NCBI GenBank assembly: GCA_903938075.1
Contig: CAJABS010000061.1
Span: 1 to 5,512, forward strand
Length of the DNA: 5,512 nt
Reading direction: 5' to 3'
Origin: an uncultured Chloroflexota bacterium
GTDB taxonomy: Bacteria; Chloroflexota; Limnocylindria; Limnocylindrales; Limnocylindraceae
Shown: positions 1 to 5,512 of the stretch, piece after piece
Numbering within the stretch: position 1 is the stretch's first letter
Layout: each line of letters opens with the position of its first letter
Notes under the pieces: generated by a model
The model's database searches: none
Told to the model about the DNA's origin: nothing
The model's input: the letters and a program-made list of their open reading frames with translations, nothing else
Made by a program: the position numbers and the translations under genes

Positions 1-1
1 G

Positions 2-202
2 CTCGACGTTTCAGCGACCGTGACCTTTGAGAAGGTTGAGGCGGGCTGGCGCGTAACGAAGTCGGCGCTCACCCTCAAGGGTGATGTTCCCGGACTTGAT
101 GCCGCGAAGTTCGCAGAGCTTGCCGAAGGGGCGAAGGGCGGCTGCCCAATTTCAGCAGCGCTGGCGGGGAACGTCGAGATCACTCTCGCGATTAACGCCT
201 AG
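2..202 (+). CDS. osmC: OsmC-family peroxiredoxin, C-terminal part (5' end outside window)
   Basis: The visible 66 residues are the C-terminal part of an OsmC-type thiol peroxidase, a cytoplasmic enzyme that reduces organic hydroperoxides, with lipoylated proteins as reductant in characterised members. The frame is open to the left edge, so the GTG at 20 is an internal valine codon and not a start. The run reading GWRVTKSALTLKGDVPGLD is the typical OsmC strand and turn, followed by a helix and the motif GGCPIS. Its cysteine lies 18 residues before the C-terminus, the same distance as Cys125 in the 143-residue E. coli OsmC, so it is probably the second redox cysteine. About 75 N-terminal residues, including the first (peroxidatic) cysteine, are missing. 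The gene converges on the minus-strand operon and its TAG stop overlaps that operon's last stop. It is probably unrelated in function to the operon. Confidence 0.88.
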   Translation, partial: LDVSATVTFEKVEAGWRVTKSALTLKGDVPGLDAAKFAELAEGAKGGCPISAALAGNVEITLAINA

Positions 203-1533
203 GCCTCGTCGCGCACCGCGCGGATCGCTGCGGCGGTCCCGCGGGCAATGCGCGCAATCTCCTCGTCGCCAATCACGAACGGTGGGCCGATCACGATCTG
301 GTCGCCATCTACCCCGTTGGCTTGACCTGTCGCGCTATAGAGAAGTAGGCCAACATCGCTGGCGTTCTTGGCCTGCGCCAACACGCGCTCGGTGACGCGC
401 TTGGCACGCGCATGAGACGCCTTGGTTGCACGGTCGGCAACAAGTTCGATTCCGAGCAGGAGTCCGCGCCCGCGAATCTCGCCGACCCACGGATCGTCTG
501 CGAGCTCTGCCTCAAGTGCGGCGCGCAACTGAGCGCCTCGCGTTGCCGCGGCTTCGATCAGGTTCTCGTCGCGCAGAATCTTCAACACGGAGCGCGCAAC
601 CGCGGCGCCAGGGATCGAGTGGCTATAGGTGAAGCCGTGCACGAAACCGCTCGCCAAGATCGGCTCAGCGACGTGGCCCGCTGCGGCAACAAAGCCGAAT
701 GGCCAGTAGCCGCTCGTCACGCCCTTTGCGGCAAGCAACAGGTCTGGCTGCACGCTCCAATGGTTCGCTCCGAACCAGGTTCCCGTTCGCCCGAATCCGG
801 TCATCACTTCGTCAGCAACGAGGAGCACCTTGTTGCGCGCGCACCAGGCGCTGACCGCTGGCCAATAGTCATCGGCCGGCACGGCGGCGGCGAGCGTTGC
901 GCCGGCGATCGGCTCAGCAACGAATGCAGCAATGCGCCCATGGCCAACACGATTCAGCAGTGCGTCAAGTTCGGCGACCGCTTCGGCGCCGCTGGCAATC
1001 GCATTGGCACCATCTTGGCCGGCGCGATACGCGTAGGCGGCGGAGACATGTTCAAAGCGACCGAGCCACGGCTCATATGGGCGGCGCAAACCAGTGCGCC
1101 CAGAGAGGTCGAGCGCGCCGAGCGTGTTGCCGTGATAGCTCCCCCATCGGCTGACGACGACGGTGCGATCTGGCTCGCCCTGGGCCAACCAGTAGGCGCG
1201 CACCATCTTGAGTGCCGTCTCTGCGGCCTCTGAGCCGCCCGAGACCGGATAGAGCGACGGATCACTCATTGGTAGCAGTGGGCCGACCTCACTCGCCCAG
1301 GTGTCGAGCGCTTCAGCGGTGAAGGCGCTCCCATGCGCGTAGGCAATCTTTGCCATCTGTGACGCTGCGGCGTCGGCAACAGCACGCCGCCCGTGTCCAA
1401 TCCCCACCACGATTGCGCCGCCCGCAGCGTCAAGGTAGCGACGACCAGTCGCGTCGGTGATGTATGCGCCTTCGCCAGATGCGGCGATGGGGAGCGCGGG
1501 GCCGCCGCGGCTGAAGATCTTCCCGCTACTCAC
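199..1533 (-). CDS. Class III PLP-dependent aminotransferase (aspartate aminotransferase family), last gene of the operon
   Basis: This 444-residue protein is a complete fold-type I, class III (omega) aminotransferase, normal in length. These cytosolic enzymes move an amino group, often a terminal one, to pyruvate or 2-oxoglutarate using pyridoxal phosphate. Visible landmarks are the N-terminal GEGAYITDATGRRYLDA strand (20-36), the phosphate-binding GGSEA (99-103), SYHG with the ring-stacking tyrosine (132-135), the EP pair at 207-208, DEVMTGFGRTG with Asp241 that contacts the pyridine nitrogen, and AAKG with the Schiff-base Lys270. Thr302 in HGFTYSHS should contact the cofactor phosphate of the partner subunit. 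The GTG start overlaps the stop of the CoA-transferase beta gene (GTGA). No clear Shine-Dalgarno precedes it, so translation probably depends on coupling. It belongs to a different branch from the aminotransferase at 3290-4588. The substrate cannot be read from the sequence; beta-alanine, 5-aminovalerate or diamine-type donors are possible. Confidence 0.9.
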   Translation of the reverse strand: MSSGKIFSRGGPALPIAASGEGAYITDATGRRYLDAAGGAIVVGIGHGRRAVADAAASQMAKIAYAHGSAFTAEALDTWASEVGPLLPMSDPSLYPVSGGSEAAETALKMVRAYWLAQGEPDRTVVVSRWGSYHGNTLGALDLSGRTGLRRPYEPWLGRFEHVSAAYAYRAGQDGANAIASGAEAVAELDALLNRVGHGRIAAFVAEPIAGATLAAAVPADDYWPAVSAWCARNKVLLVADEVMTGFGRTGTWFGANHWSVQPDLLLAAKGVTSGYWPFGFVAAAGHVAEPILASGFVHGFTYSHSIPGAAVARSVLKILRDENLIEAAATRGAQLRAALEAELADDPWVGEIRGRGLLLGIELVADRATKASHARAKRVTERVLAQAKNASDVGLLLYSATGQANGVDGDQIVIGPPFVIGDEEIARIARGTAAAIRAVRDEA

Positions 1534-2312
1534 GAAACGTACGCGCCCGTCGGGTCGAGCTCTTCGCGAATGAGGCGAAGCTCTTCATCGGTCGGTGTTG
1601 GCGTGGCGGGCACGTTCTGCGGAACCCGAATCTCCCAGCCAATGGATGCGCGCACCTCATCAAGGGTTGCGCCAGGATGCAAGCTGCGCAGTGCCATCTC
1701 ACCATCGTCATCGAATCCGTAGACACCAAGATCGGTAATCACTCCCGATGGTCCGCTGCCGCCCCACCCCTGCGCCGCGCGCGTCTTCGCCGCTGCAACA
1801 GCACCATCAAGGTTGCCGGGCGAAGTGCGGAAGTCGAGCTCCTTCACAAAGCTCCGCGTGCTCTGGCGCATGATCACGAGAATCTCCTTGGCGTTAATGG
1901 CGATCTCGCATGCCCCGCCCGACCCGGGGAGGCGCGTCTTCGGTGCGGCGTAGTCGCCAATGACCGTTGTGTTGAGATTGCCGAATCGATCAATCTGTGC
2001 GCCACCGAGGAAGCCCACATCGATGCGGCCCCCCTGCAGGTAGAGGCCGAAGAGGTCGTGCATAGAGACGGTTGCGGTGGAGCCCGTCACGATCGTTGGA
2101 TCGCCAATCGAGAGTGGGAGTCGTGCAGGATTTGCCCCGAAGACGCCCGCCTCGTAGACGAGCTCCATCTCTGGCGCGACGGTGCGCTTGGCAAGGTTCA
2201 CGGCGATGTTCGGGAGGCCAACCCCCACGAAACAGACGCGCTTTCCGGTCAGGGCGTGCGCTGAGGCGACAACCATCAGCTCACTCTTGCTCGCCGGACG
2301 CTGCCCGCTCAT
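1530..2312 (-). CDS. gctB: CoA-transferase, beta subunit (glutaconate CoA-transferase type)
   Basis: This 260-residue protein matches the length of GctB (266 residues in Acidaminococcus) and pairs with the alpha subunit encoded just upstream. The complex moves CoA between acyl-CoA donors and a carboxylic acid via an enzyme-bound glutamyl-CoA thioester. Recognisable segments are the GVGLPNIAVNLAKRTVAPE region (about 30-48), VYEAG (52-56), FLGGAQIDRFGNLN, IGDYAAPKTRLPGSGGA, a TSPG turn and the C-terminal ELRLIREELDP. Glu54 sits where GctB carries its catalytic Glu54, in register by residue count from my recollection of that sequence. This favours a real transferase over the IpdB hydrolase branch. 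The ATG overlaps the alpha-subunit stop (ATGA), and GGAG lies 7 bases upstream of it (2320-2323). The subfamily also includes actinobacterial proteins annotated loosely as 3-oxoacid CoA-transferase B. The actual acid substrate is not determined. Confidence 0.87.
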   Translation of the reverse strand: MSGQRPASKSELMVVASAHALTGKRVCFVGVGLPNIAVNLAKRTVAPEMELVYEAGVFGANPARLPLSIGDPTIVTGSTATVSMHDLFGLYLQGGRIDVGFLGGAQIDRFGNLNTTVIGDYAAPKTRLPGSGGACEIAINAKEILVIMRQSTRSFVKELDFRTSPGNLDGAVAAAKTRAAQGWGGSGPSGVITDLGVYGFDDDGEMALRSLHPGATLDEVRASIGWEIRVPQNVPATPTPTDEELRLIREELDPTGAYVS

Positions 2313-3241
2313 CGGTAGTCTCCGTAGTCGACCGAACCAGATGGGGCGCTCGTTGGCGTGAGCCCCTTAAAGTAGTCGCCACCAAACTTCGCCACATACG
2401 CCGCTCGGTCTTTCACGCCGTAGACCCACTCTTGCAGCCACGCCTCGGTGGCGGCGGCATCACGGCTGATCGTGTCCCACTCGCGGTAGAAGGCGTTGTC
2501 GCGGTCGTACGAACCTTGCACATACGACGGGTGTGCGCCGAACGGTTCACACACGACGGCGTTGACGATCAGGCCAGGAATGATGGTGCGATTCGGATCG
2601 GCGCGAATGACGCTGGTCGGCACGATCTCTTCCACCACAGCGATGACGCGCTTCGCCGCGAAGGCCGCCTCCTTCTGGCATCCGAGCAGCCCCCACATCT
2701 GTACGTTTCCTTCGGCGTCGGCGCGCTGCGCATGAATGATCGTGACGTCAGGGTTGAGTGGTGGAACGGCATAGACCTCTTCGCCGCCGAACGGGCTCTG
2801 TACGGTGCGGATCAGCGGGTTCACTTTCGGGAGGTCACTCTCGGAGTAGCTGCGCAGCGGGTAGAACGGGAGACGGTGCGCACCGGCCACATAGCGACCG
2901 ACCATGCCGTGATGGCTGTACTCCTCAATCTCGAGGAGTGATTCGCCCGCGGCGAGCGCCGCAGGTTCGGTACGTCGGCGAATCGCATGGAGCGAGCCGA
3001 CGCCAGGATTGCCAAGCCAGCTGAAGATCAACTTCTTGGCGCAGCCTGCGGCGACCATCTGGTCGTAGACGAGGTCGGGTGTCATTCGCGCCAGGGTTAG
3101 ATTGCGGCGCTTCTGTCGAATGATCTCGTGACCGGCCGCAAACGAGATGCAGTGAGTGAACCCTTCAATGGCAACAGTGTCGCCGTCGTGCACAGGCGCG
3201 GCGATCGCCGTGCGCATATCGACGAGTTTTGAGGTGCTCAC
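2309..3241 (-). CDS. gctA: CoA-transferase, alpha subunit (glutaconate CoA-transferase type)
   Basis: The predicted protein has 310 residues, near the 320 of Acidaminococcus GctA, and is the partner of the beta subunit that follows. Numbered from the chosen start, visible signatures are HDGDTVAIEGF (about 18-28), the NPGVGS loop (about 78-83), HRLPFYPLRS (about 122-131), the SPFGGE segment (about 149-154) and HAQRADAEGNVQ (about 170-181), a hallmark strand-turn of family I CoA-transferases, then a VVEEIVP motif. I chose the GTG at 3241 because AGGAG at 3249-3253 lies 7 bases before it. The frame could start 6 codons earlier at GTG 3259, but nothing like a ribosome site precedes that. The stop overlaps the beta-subunit ATG by 4 bases, the usual arrangement for a heteromeric enzyme made in equal amounts. 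The IpdA ring-opening hydrolases are a related branch, so the exact reaction is inferred mainly from the beta subunit. Confidence 0.87.
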   Translation of the reverse strand: MSTSKLVDMRTAIAAPVHDGDTVAIEGFTHCISFAAGHEIIRQKRRNLTLARMTPDLVYDQMVAAGCAKKLIFSWLGNPGVGSLHAIRRRTEPAALAAGESLLEIEEYSHHGMVGRYVAGAHRLPFYPLRSYSESDLPKVNPLIRTVQSPFGGEEVYAVPPLNPDVTIIHAQRADAEGNVQMWGLLGCQKEAAFAAKRVIAVVEEIVPTSVIRADPNRTIIPGLIVNAVVCEPFGAHPSYVQGSYDRDNAFYREWDTISRDAAATEAWLQEWVYGVKDRAAYVAKFGGDYFKGLTPTSAPSGSVDYGDYR

Positions 3242-3248
3242 TTCATCA

Positions 3249-3253
3249 CTCCT
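3249..3253 (-). promoter_or_regulatory. Ribosome binding site deciding the CoA-transferase alpha start
   Basis: On the minus strand AGGAG is followed by the 7-base spacer TGATGAA and then GTG at 3241-3239. The site lies inside the longer reading frame that begins at GTG 3259, so it argues for the shorter protein. The ATG visible in the spacer is out of frame. Confidence 0.65.
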
Positions 3254-3289
3254 GCGCACGCTGATAGAGGCCCGCGCATGGGCGCTCGC

Positions 3290-4588
3290 TCAGTGCCGAG
3301 CGGCGACTGCCGCTGCGGCCTCGCAGAAGATGCGGATTGCGGTCTCCATCTCAGCCTCGTTCACGACGAGTGGCGGGCTCATGCGCACGCCGCGGTCGCC
3401 ACAGGTCAACACGAGGAGTCCGCGCTCAAAGGCCTCGACCTCAACCTCACCAGCGATGTCGCCATCGGTGAAGTCAACGCCGATCATGAGGCCGATGCCA
3501 CGGATATCGGTGACATGCTTGTTGCCGGCCAGCCCTGCACGCAAACCCTTGAGCGCCTGTGCGCCGCGATCGATCGCGTTCTGCATCAGGTTCTCATCGC
3601 GGATCACCTCTAGGGTGGCGATGGCCGCCGCTGCAGCAACTGGGTTGCCGCCGAACGTTGAGCCGTGGGAGCCAGGCTTCCAGCGCATCCAATGCTCTTT
3701 CGCGATCACGGCGCCGATCGGCATACCCGAGCCGAGACCCTTCGCCGCAGCGACGATGTCTGGCTCAATGCCAAAGTTTTCAATCGCCCACATCTTTCCG
3801 GTTCGACCGGCGCCAGACTGCACCTCGTCAACAACGATGGCGATGCAGTACTTGTCGGCGATCGCCTTCAGTCGTGGGAAGAACTCCTTATCAGGAACGA
3901 CGTAGCCGCCCTCACCCTGGACTGGCTCGACAACAAATGCGGCGATCTCATCACCAGGGATGGTGCGCGCGATGATGCGCTGCTCAAGCTCGTCGAGACC
4001 CTCGCTGCCAAATGGCACATGCAAGAAGCCTGGTGCGAGCGGGCCAAAGTGAGCGTGGTACTTCGCCTTGGAGTTCGTCAGCGTGAGTGCACCGAGGGTG
4101 CGGCCGTGGAATCCGCCGACAAAGCCGACGATCCACTGTCGTCCACTCATGTAGCGCGCCAACTTAATGGAGGCTTCAACCGCCTCGGTTCCAGAATTCT
4201 GCAAGAGGACCTTTGATGGGCCTTTCCAAGGCGCGGATGCGGCGAGTGCCGACGCCAGTTCCTGATAACGCTGCTCGTAGAAGTCCGAGGCGCTGTAGTG
4301 CAAGAGGCGCTGCGCCTGCTGCACGATCGCATCAACAACGCGCGGATGGCAGTGACCGGTGGAGTTCACGGCGATGCCGGCACAGAAGTCGAGGAAGACG
4401 TTGCCGTCTTGATCCTCAACGCCCATCCCGAACCCGCGCACGGGTGCAAATGGATAAGCACGCGGCAAGCTTCCGGAGACGACCGCCTGATCGGCGGCAA
4501 CCTGGGCGAGCGCCTTTGGGCCAGGCACCTTGGTGACAAGGTGCGGCAGCGTGGCTGGCCAGGCTGCAGGCTTCTCGGCGATCGTCAT
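3290..4588 (-). CDS. Class III aminotransferase, 4-aminobutyrate/ornithine type (acetylornithine aminotransferase family)
   Basis: This is a complete 432-residue omega-aminotransferase, expected to transfer the terminal amino group of a substrate such as 4-aminobutyrate, 5-aminovalerate or ornithine to 2-oxoglutarate, leaving a semialdehyde. Landmarks are VPGPKA near the N-terminus (21-26), DFCAGIAVNSTGHCHP (67-82), the phosphate-binding NSGTEA (131-136), GGFHGRTLG (158-166), EPVQGEGGY (221-229), DEVQSGAGRTG with Asp254, AAKG with the Schiff-base Lys283, and GSTFGGNP with Thr311 for the neighbouring subunit's phosphate. The VPGPKA start and overall layout recall the archaeal-type branch annotated as 4-aminobutyrate aminotransferase, which also contains ornithine omega-aminotransferases and amino acid racemases of Thermococcales. 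The ATG is supported by a strong ribosome site 5 bases upstream. It follows the aldehyde dehydrogenase gene after about 54 bases, and a semialdehyde product would be a natural substrate for that enzyme. A gabT label is reasonable but unproven. Confidence 0.9.
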   Translation of the reverse strand: MTIAEKPAAWPATLPHLVTKVPGPKALAQVAADQAVVSGSLPRAYPFAPVRGFGMGVEDQDGNVFLDFCAGIAVNSTGHCHPRVVDAIVQQAQRLLHYSASDFYEQRYQELASALAASAPWKGPSKVLLQNSGTEAVEASIKLARYMSGRQWIVGFVGGFHGRTLGALTLTNSKAKYHAHFGPLAPGFLHVPFGSEGLDELEQRIIARTIPGDEIAAFVVEPVQGEGGYVVPDKEFFPRLKAIADKYCIAIVVDEVQSGAGRTGKMWAIENFGIEPDIVAAAKGLGSGMPIGAVIAKEHWMRWKPGSHGSTFGGNPVAAAAAIATLEVIRDENLMQNAIDRGAQALKGLRAGLAGNKHVTDIRGIGLMIGVDFTDGDIAGEVEVEAFERGLLVLTCGDRGVRMSPPLVVNEAEMETAIRIFCEAAAAVAARH

Positions 4589-4593
4589 GGTGC

Positions 4594-4600
4594 CCTCCTT
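4594..4600 (-). promoter_or_regulatory. Strong Shine-Dalgarno for the 4-aminobutyrate-type aminotransferase
   Basis: AAGGAGG on the minus strand lies 5 bases before the ATG at 4588-4586. It is a near-perfect anti-16S match and the strongest ribosome site in the window, suggesting efficient independent initiation on the second gene of the operon. Confidence 0.75.
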
Positions 4601-4626
4601 TGGATGGTTTCTATGCGGAGTGTATA

Positions 4627-4641
4627 CGAGGGGAACCCCCG
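4627..4641 (-). other. Small GC-rich hairpin just after the aldehyde dehydrogenase stop
   Basis: Read on the minus strand, CGGGGGTTCCCCTCG begins one base after the TAA stop and can fold into a 6-pair stem (one G-U pair) with a 3-base loop. No T-run follows, so it does not look like an intrinsic terminator. It could slow decay or cause partial polarity between the dehydrogenase and the downstream genes, or it could be chance in GC-rich DNA. Confidence 0.25.
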
Positions 4642-4642
4642 T

Positions 4643-5512
4643 TTAGCGGACGATTGTCTGGCTCTGCTCGCGCAGGTACTGCGGCACGTAGTAGAGGCCG
4701 CCGCCCGACTTCCCCGTCGTGCCCGACTTCTTCCACCCGCCGAACGGCTGGACCATTGGCCATGCGCCAGTCGTCGCACCCACACGGCGGTTCACGTAGA
4801 TCACACCGCCATCAATGGTGTCGAGGAAGGTCTGAATCTCAGCCGCATCTTCGGTGTAGCAACCGGCGGTCAGGGCGTACTCGCTCTCGTTCGCGAGGGC
4901 GATCCCCTCTTCAAACGAGGCGACCTTCGCCACCACGACAAACGGCGTGAAGAGCTCATCCTTGAAGAGCCGATGTGTTGCCGGAAGACCCGTCACCACC
5001 GTCGGCGCGACATAGAAGCCCTTGGCGAGATCGCCATCGGTCAGCCGGCCACCGCCCACGGCGATCGTGCCGTCACGCTTCGCCTCCTCGCAAGCCGCTA
5101 GGAAGGTCTCGACGGAGCGCTGGTTGATGATCGGCCCAAGGAAGATGCCGCGCACCGTAGGGTCGCCCACCTTGAGCGCCTTCGTCTTCTCCACGAGGTG
5201 CTTCACAAATTCGTCATGCACCGACGCTTCAACGTAGACGCGGCTGTTCGCCGAGCACTTCTGCCCGCCGAGACCGAACGCCGAACGAAGCACACCTTCA
5301 GCAGCCTTCTCAACGTCTGCCTTCTTCGAGATGATCGTTGGGTTCTTTCCACCCATCTCAACGATGACAGGCTTCGGGTAGTTCTTGGCGAACGATCGAT
5401 ACACCTGCATGCCAACTTCTGACGATCCGGTGAAGGTGATGCCAGAGACATCAGGGTTCTCTTGCAGCTCTGCGCCAACGCTTTCGCCTGGCCCCATCAC
5501 CATGTTGAAGAC
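4643..5512 (-). CDS. Aldehyde dehydrogenase, 1-pyrroline-5-carboxylate/glutamate-semialdehyde dehydrogenase-like, C-terminal part
   Basis: The visible 289 residues are the C-terminal part of an NAD(P)-dependent aldehyde dehydrogenase, which oxidises an aldehyde to its acid. The frame is open to the right edge; the ATG at 5503 is internal, since FNMVMGPGESVG is the usual cofactor-domain segment. Visible residue numbers run from the edge. FTGSSEVG (about 27-34) is the NAD-binding turn, VEMGGKNP carries the general-base Glu52, and GQKCSA carries the catalytic Cys86. DELFTPF contains Glu186, which normally binds the nicotinamide ribose; the family more often reads EEIFGP here. The C-terminal YVNR, VQPFGGWKKSG loop resembles the substrate-anchoring region of P5C dehydrogenases (RocA/PruA). 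These are usually about 515-540 residues, so roughly 230-250 are missing. It is followed by an aminotransferase that could supply a semialdehyde. Glutarate- or succinate-semialdehyde dehydrogenase activity is an alternative. Confidence 0.87.
   Translation of the reverse strand, partial: VFNMVMGPGESVGAELQENPDVSGITFTGSSEVGMQVYRSFAKNYPKPVIVEMGGKNPTIISKKADVEKAAEGVLRSAFGLGGQKCSANSRVYVEASVHDEFVKHLVEKTKALKVGDPTVRGIFLGPIINQRSVETFLAACEEAKRDGTIAVGGGRLTDGDLAKGFYVAPTVVTGLPATHRLFKDELFTPFVVVAKVASFEEGIALANESEYALTAGCYTEDAAEIQTFLDTIDGGVIYVNRRVGATTGAWPMVQPFGGWKKSGTTGKSGGGLYYVPQYLREQSQTIVR

Noticed and set aside
210..245. GC palindromes (CGCGC-ACC-GCGCG at 210-222, CCCGCGGG at 238-245) just past the OsmC stop, as a possible terminator
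   Set aside because: Both lie inside the aminotransferase coding sequence and neither is followed by a T-run, so an intrinsic terminator is not supported.
412..1233. 273-codon open frame on the plus strand opposite the last aminotransferase
   Set aside because: It lies wholly antisense to a gene with full family motifs, and its product is Arg/Cys/Gly-rich without recognisable domains. Long antisense frames are expected in GC-rich coding DNA.
2072..2941. 289-codon open frame on the plus strand across the two CoA-transferase genes
   Set aside because: It spans the junction of two well-supported minus-strand genes, is very arginine-rich and has no family features, so it is a shadow frame.
3270..3283. 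GCCC/GGGC inverted repeat between the first aminotransferase and the CoA-transferase alpha gene
   Set aside because: The stem has only 4 pairs with a 6-base loop and no T-run, which is too weak to call.
3156..3905. 249-codon plus-strand frame rich in Ser, Ala and Pro
   Set aside because: It is antisense to the start of the CoA-transferase alpha gene and the C-terminal part of the 4-aminobutyrate-type aminotransferase. The composition is that of a shadow, with no signal peptide or domain.
4621..4626. TATACA on the minus strand as a possible -10 box for an internal promoter before the 4-aminobutyrate-type aminotransferase
   Set aside because: No -35-like hexamer is found at 16-17 bases upstream (CGCTAA or CCGCTA there) and there is no extended -10 TG. 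A single hexamer is weak evidence.
4298..5101. 267-codon plus-strand frame across the dehydrogenase/aminotransferase junction
   Set aside because: It crosses an intergenic region and two conserved genes in antisense, with no recognisable motif or credible ribosome site.

Overview
The window is GC-rich bacterial DNA (about 60% GC by eye), densely coding, with GTG starts alongside ATG. No gene-free stretch exceeds 60 bases. The sequence alone does not fix the host. Protein style and codon use would suit a free-living Chloroflexota or Actinomycetota lineage, but that is a guess. I see no RNA genes, CRISPR, insertion sequences, phage genes or defence genes.

Layout. The first 202 bases hold the 3' end of a plus-strand OsmC-type peroxiredoxin gene. 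The remainder, from 5512 down to 199, is a tight set of five minus-strand genes read from the right edge leftward. In transcription order they are: an aldehyde dehydrogenase of the 1-pyrroline-5-carboxylate dehydrogenase-like type (5' end outside the window); a complete class III (omega) aminotransferase of the 4-aminobutyrate/ornithine type; the alpha and beta subunits of a glutaconate-type CoA-transferase; and a second, clearly different class III aminotransferase. Gaps are about 54 and 48 bases, then two 4-base start/stop overlaps (ATGA, GTGA). This strongly suggests one transcript, with translational coupling across the last three genes. The last aminotransferase runs tail-to-tail into the OsmC gene, and their stop codons share the palindrome CTAG.

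How the genes may work together (inference). An aminotransferase removing a terminal amino group, an aldehyde dehydrogenase oxidising the resulting semialdehyde, and a CoA-transferase activating the resulting (di)acid form a plausible route from an omega-amino acid to an acyl-CoA. Candidate substrates are 5-aminovalerate (from lysine, to glutaryl-CoA), 4-aminobutyrate (to succinyl-CoA), or ornithine/proline (to glutamate, with the CoA-transferase acting on another acid). The beta subunit keeps the glutamate that is catalytic in true CoA-transferases, so it is unlikely to be an IpdAB-like hydrolase pair. This is a metabolic operon made of known families. I found no evidence of a wholly new kind of system; the unresolved substrate and the odd gene combination are the points of interest.
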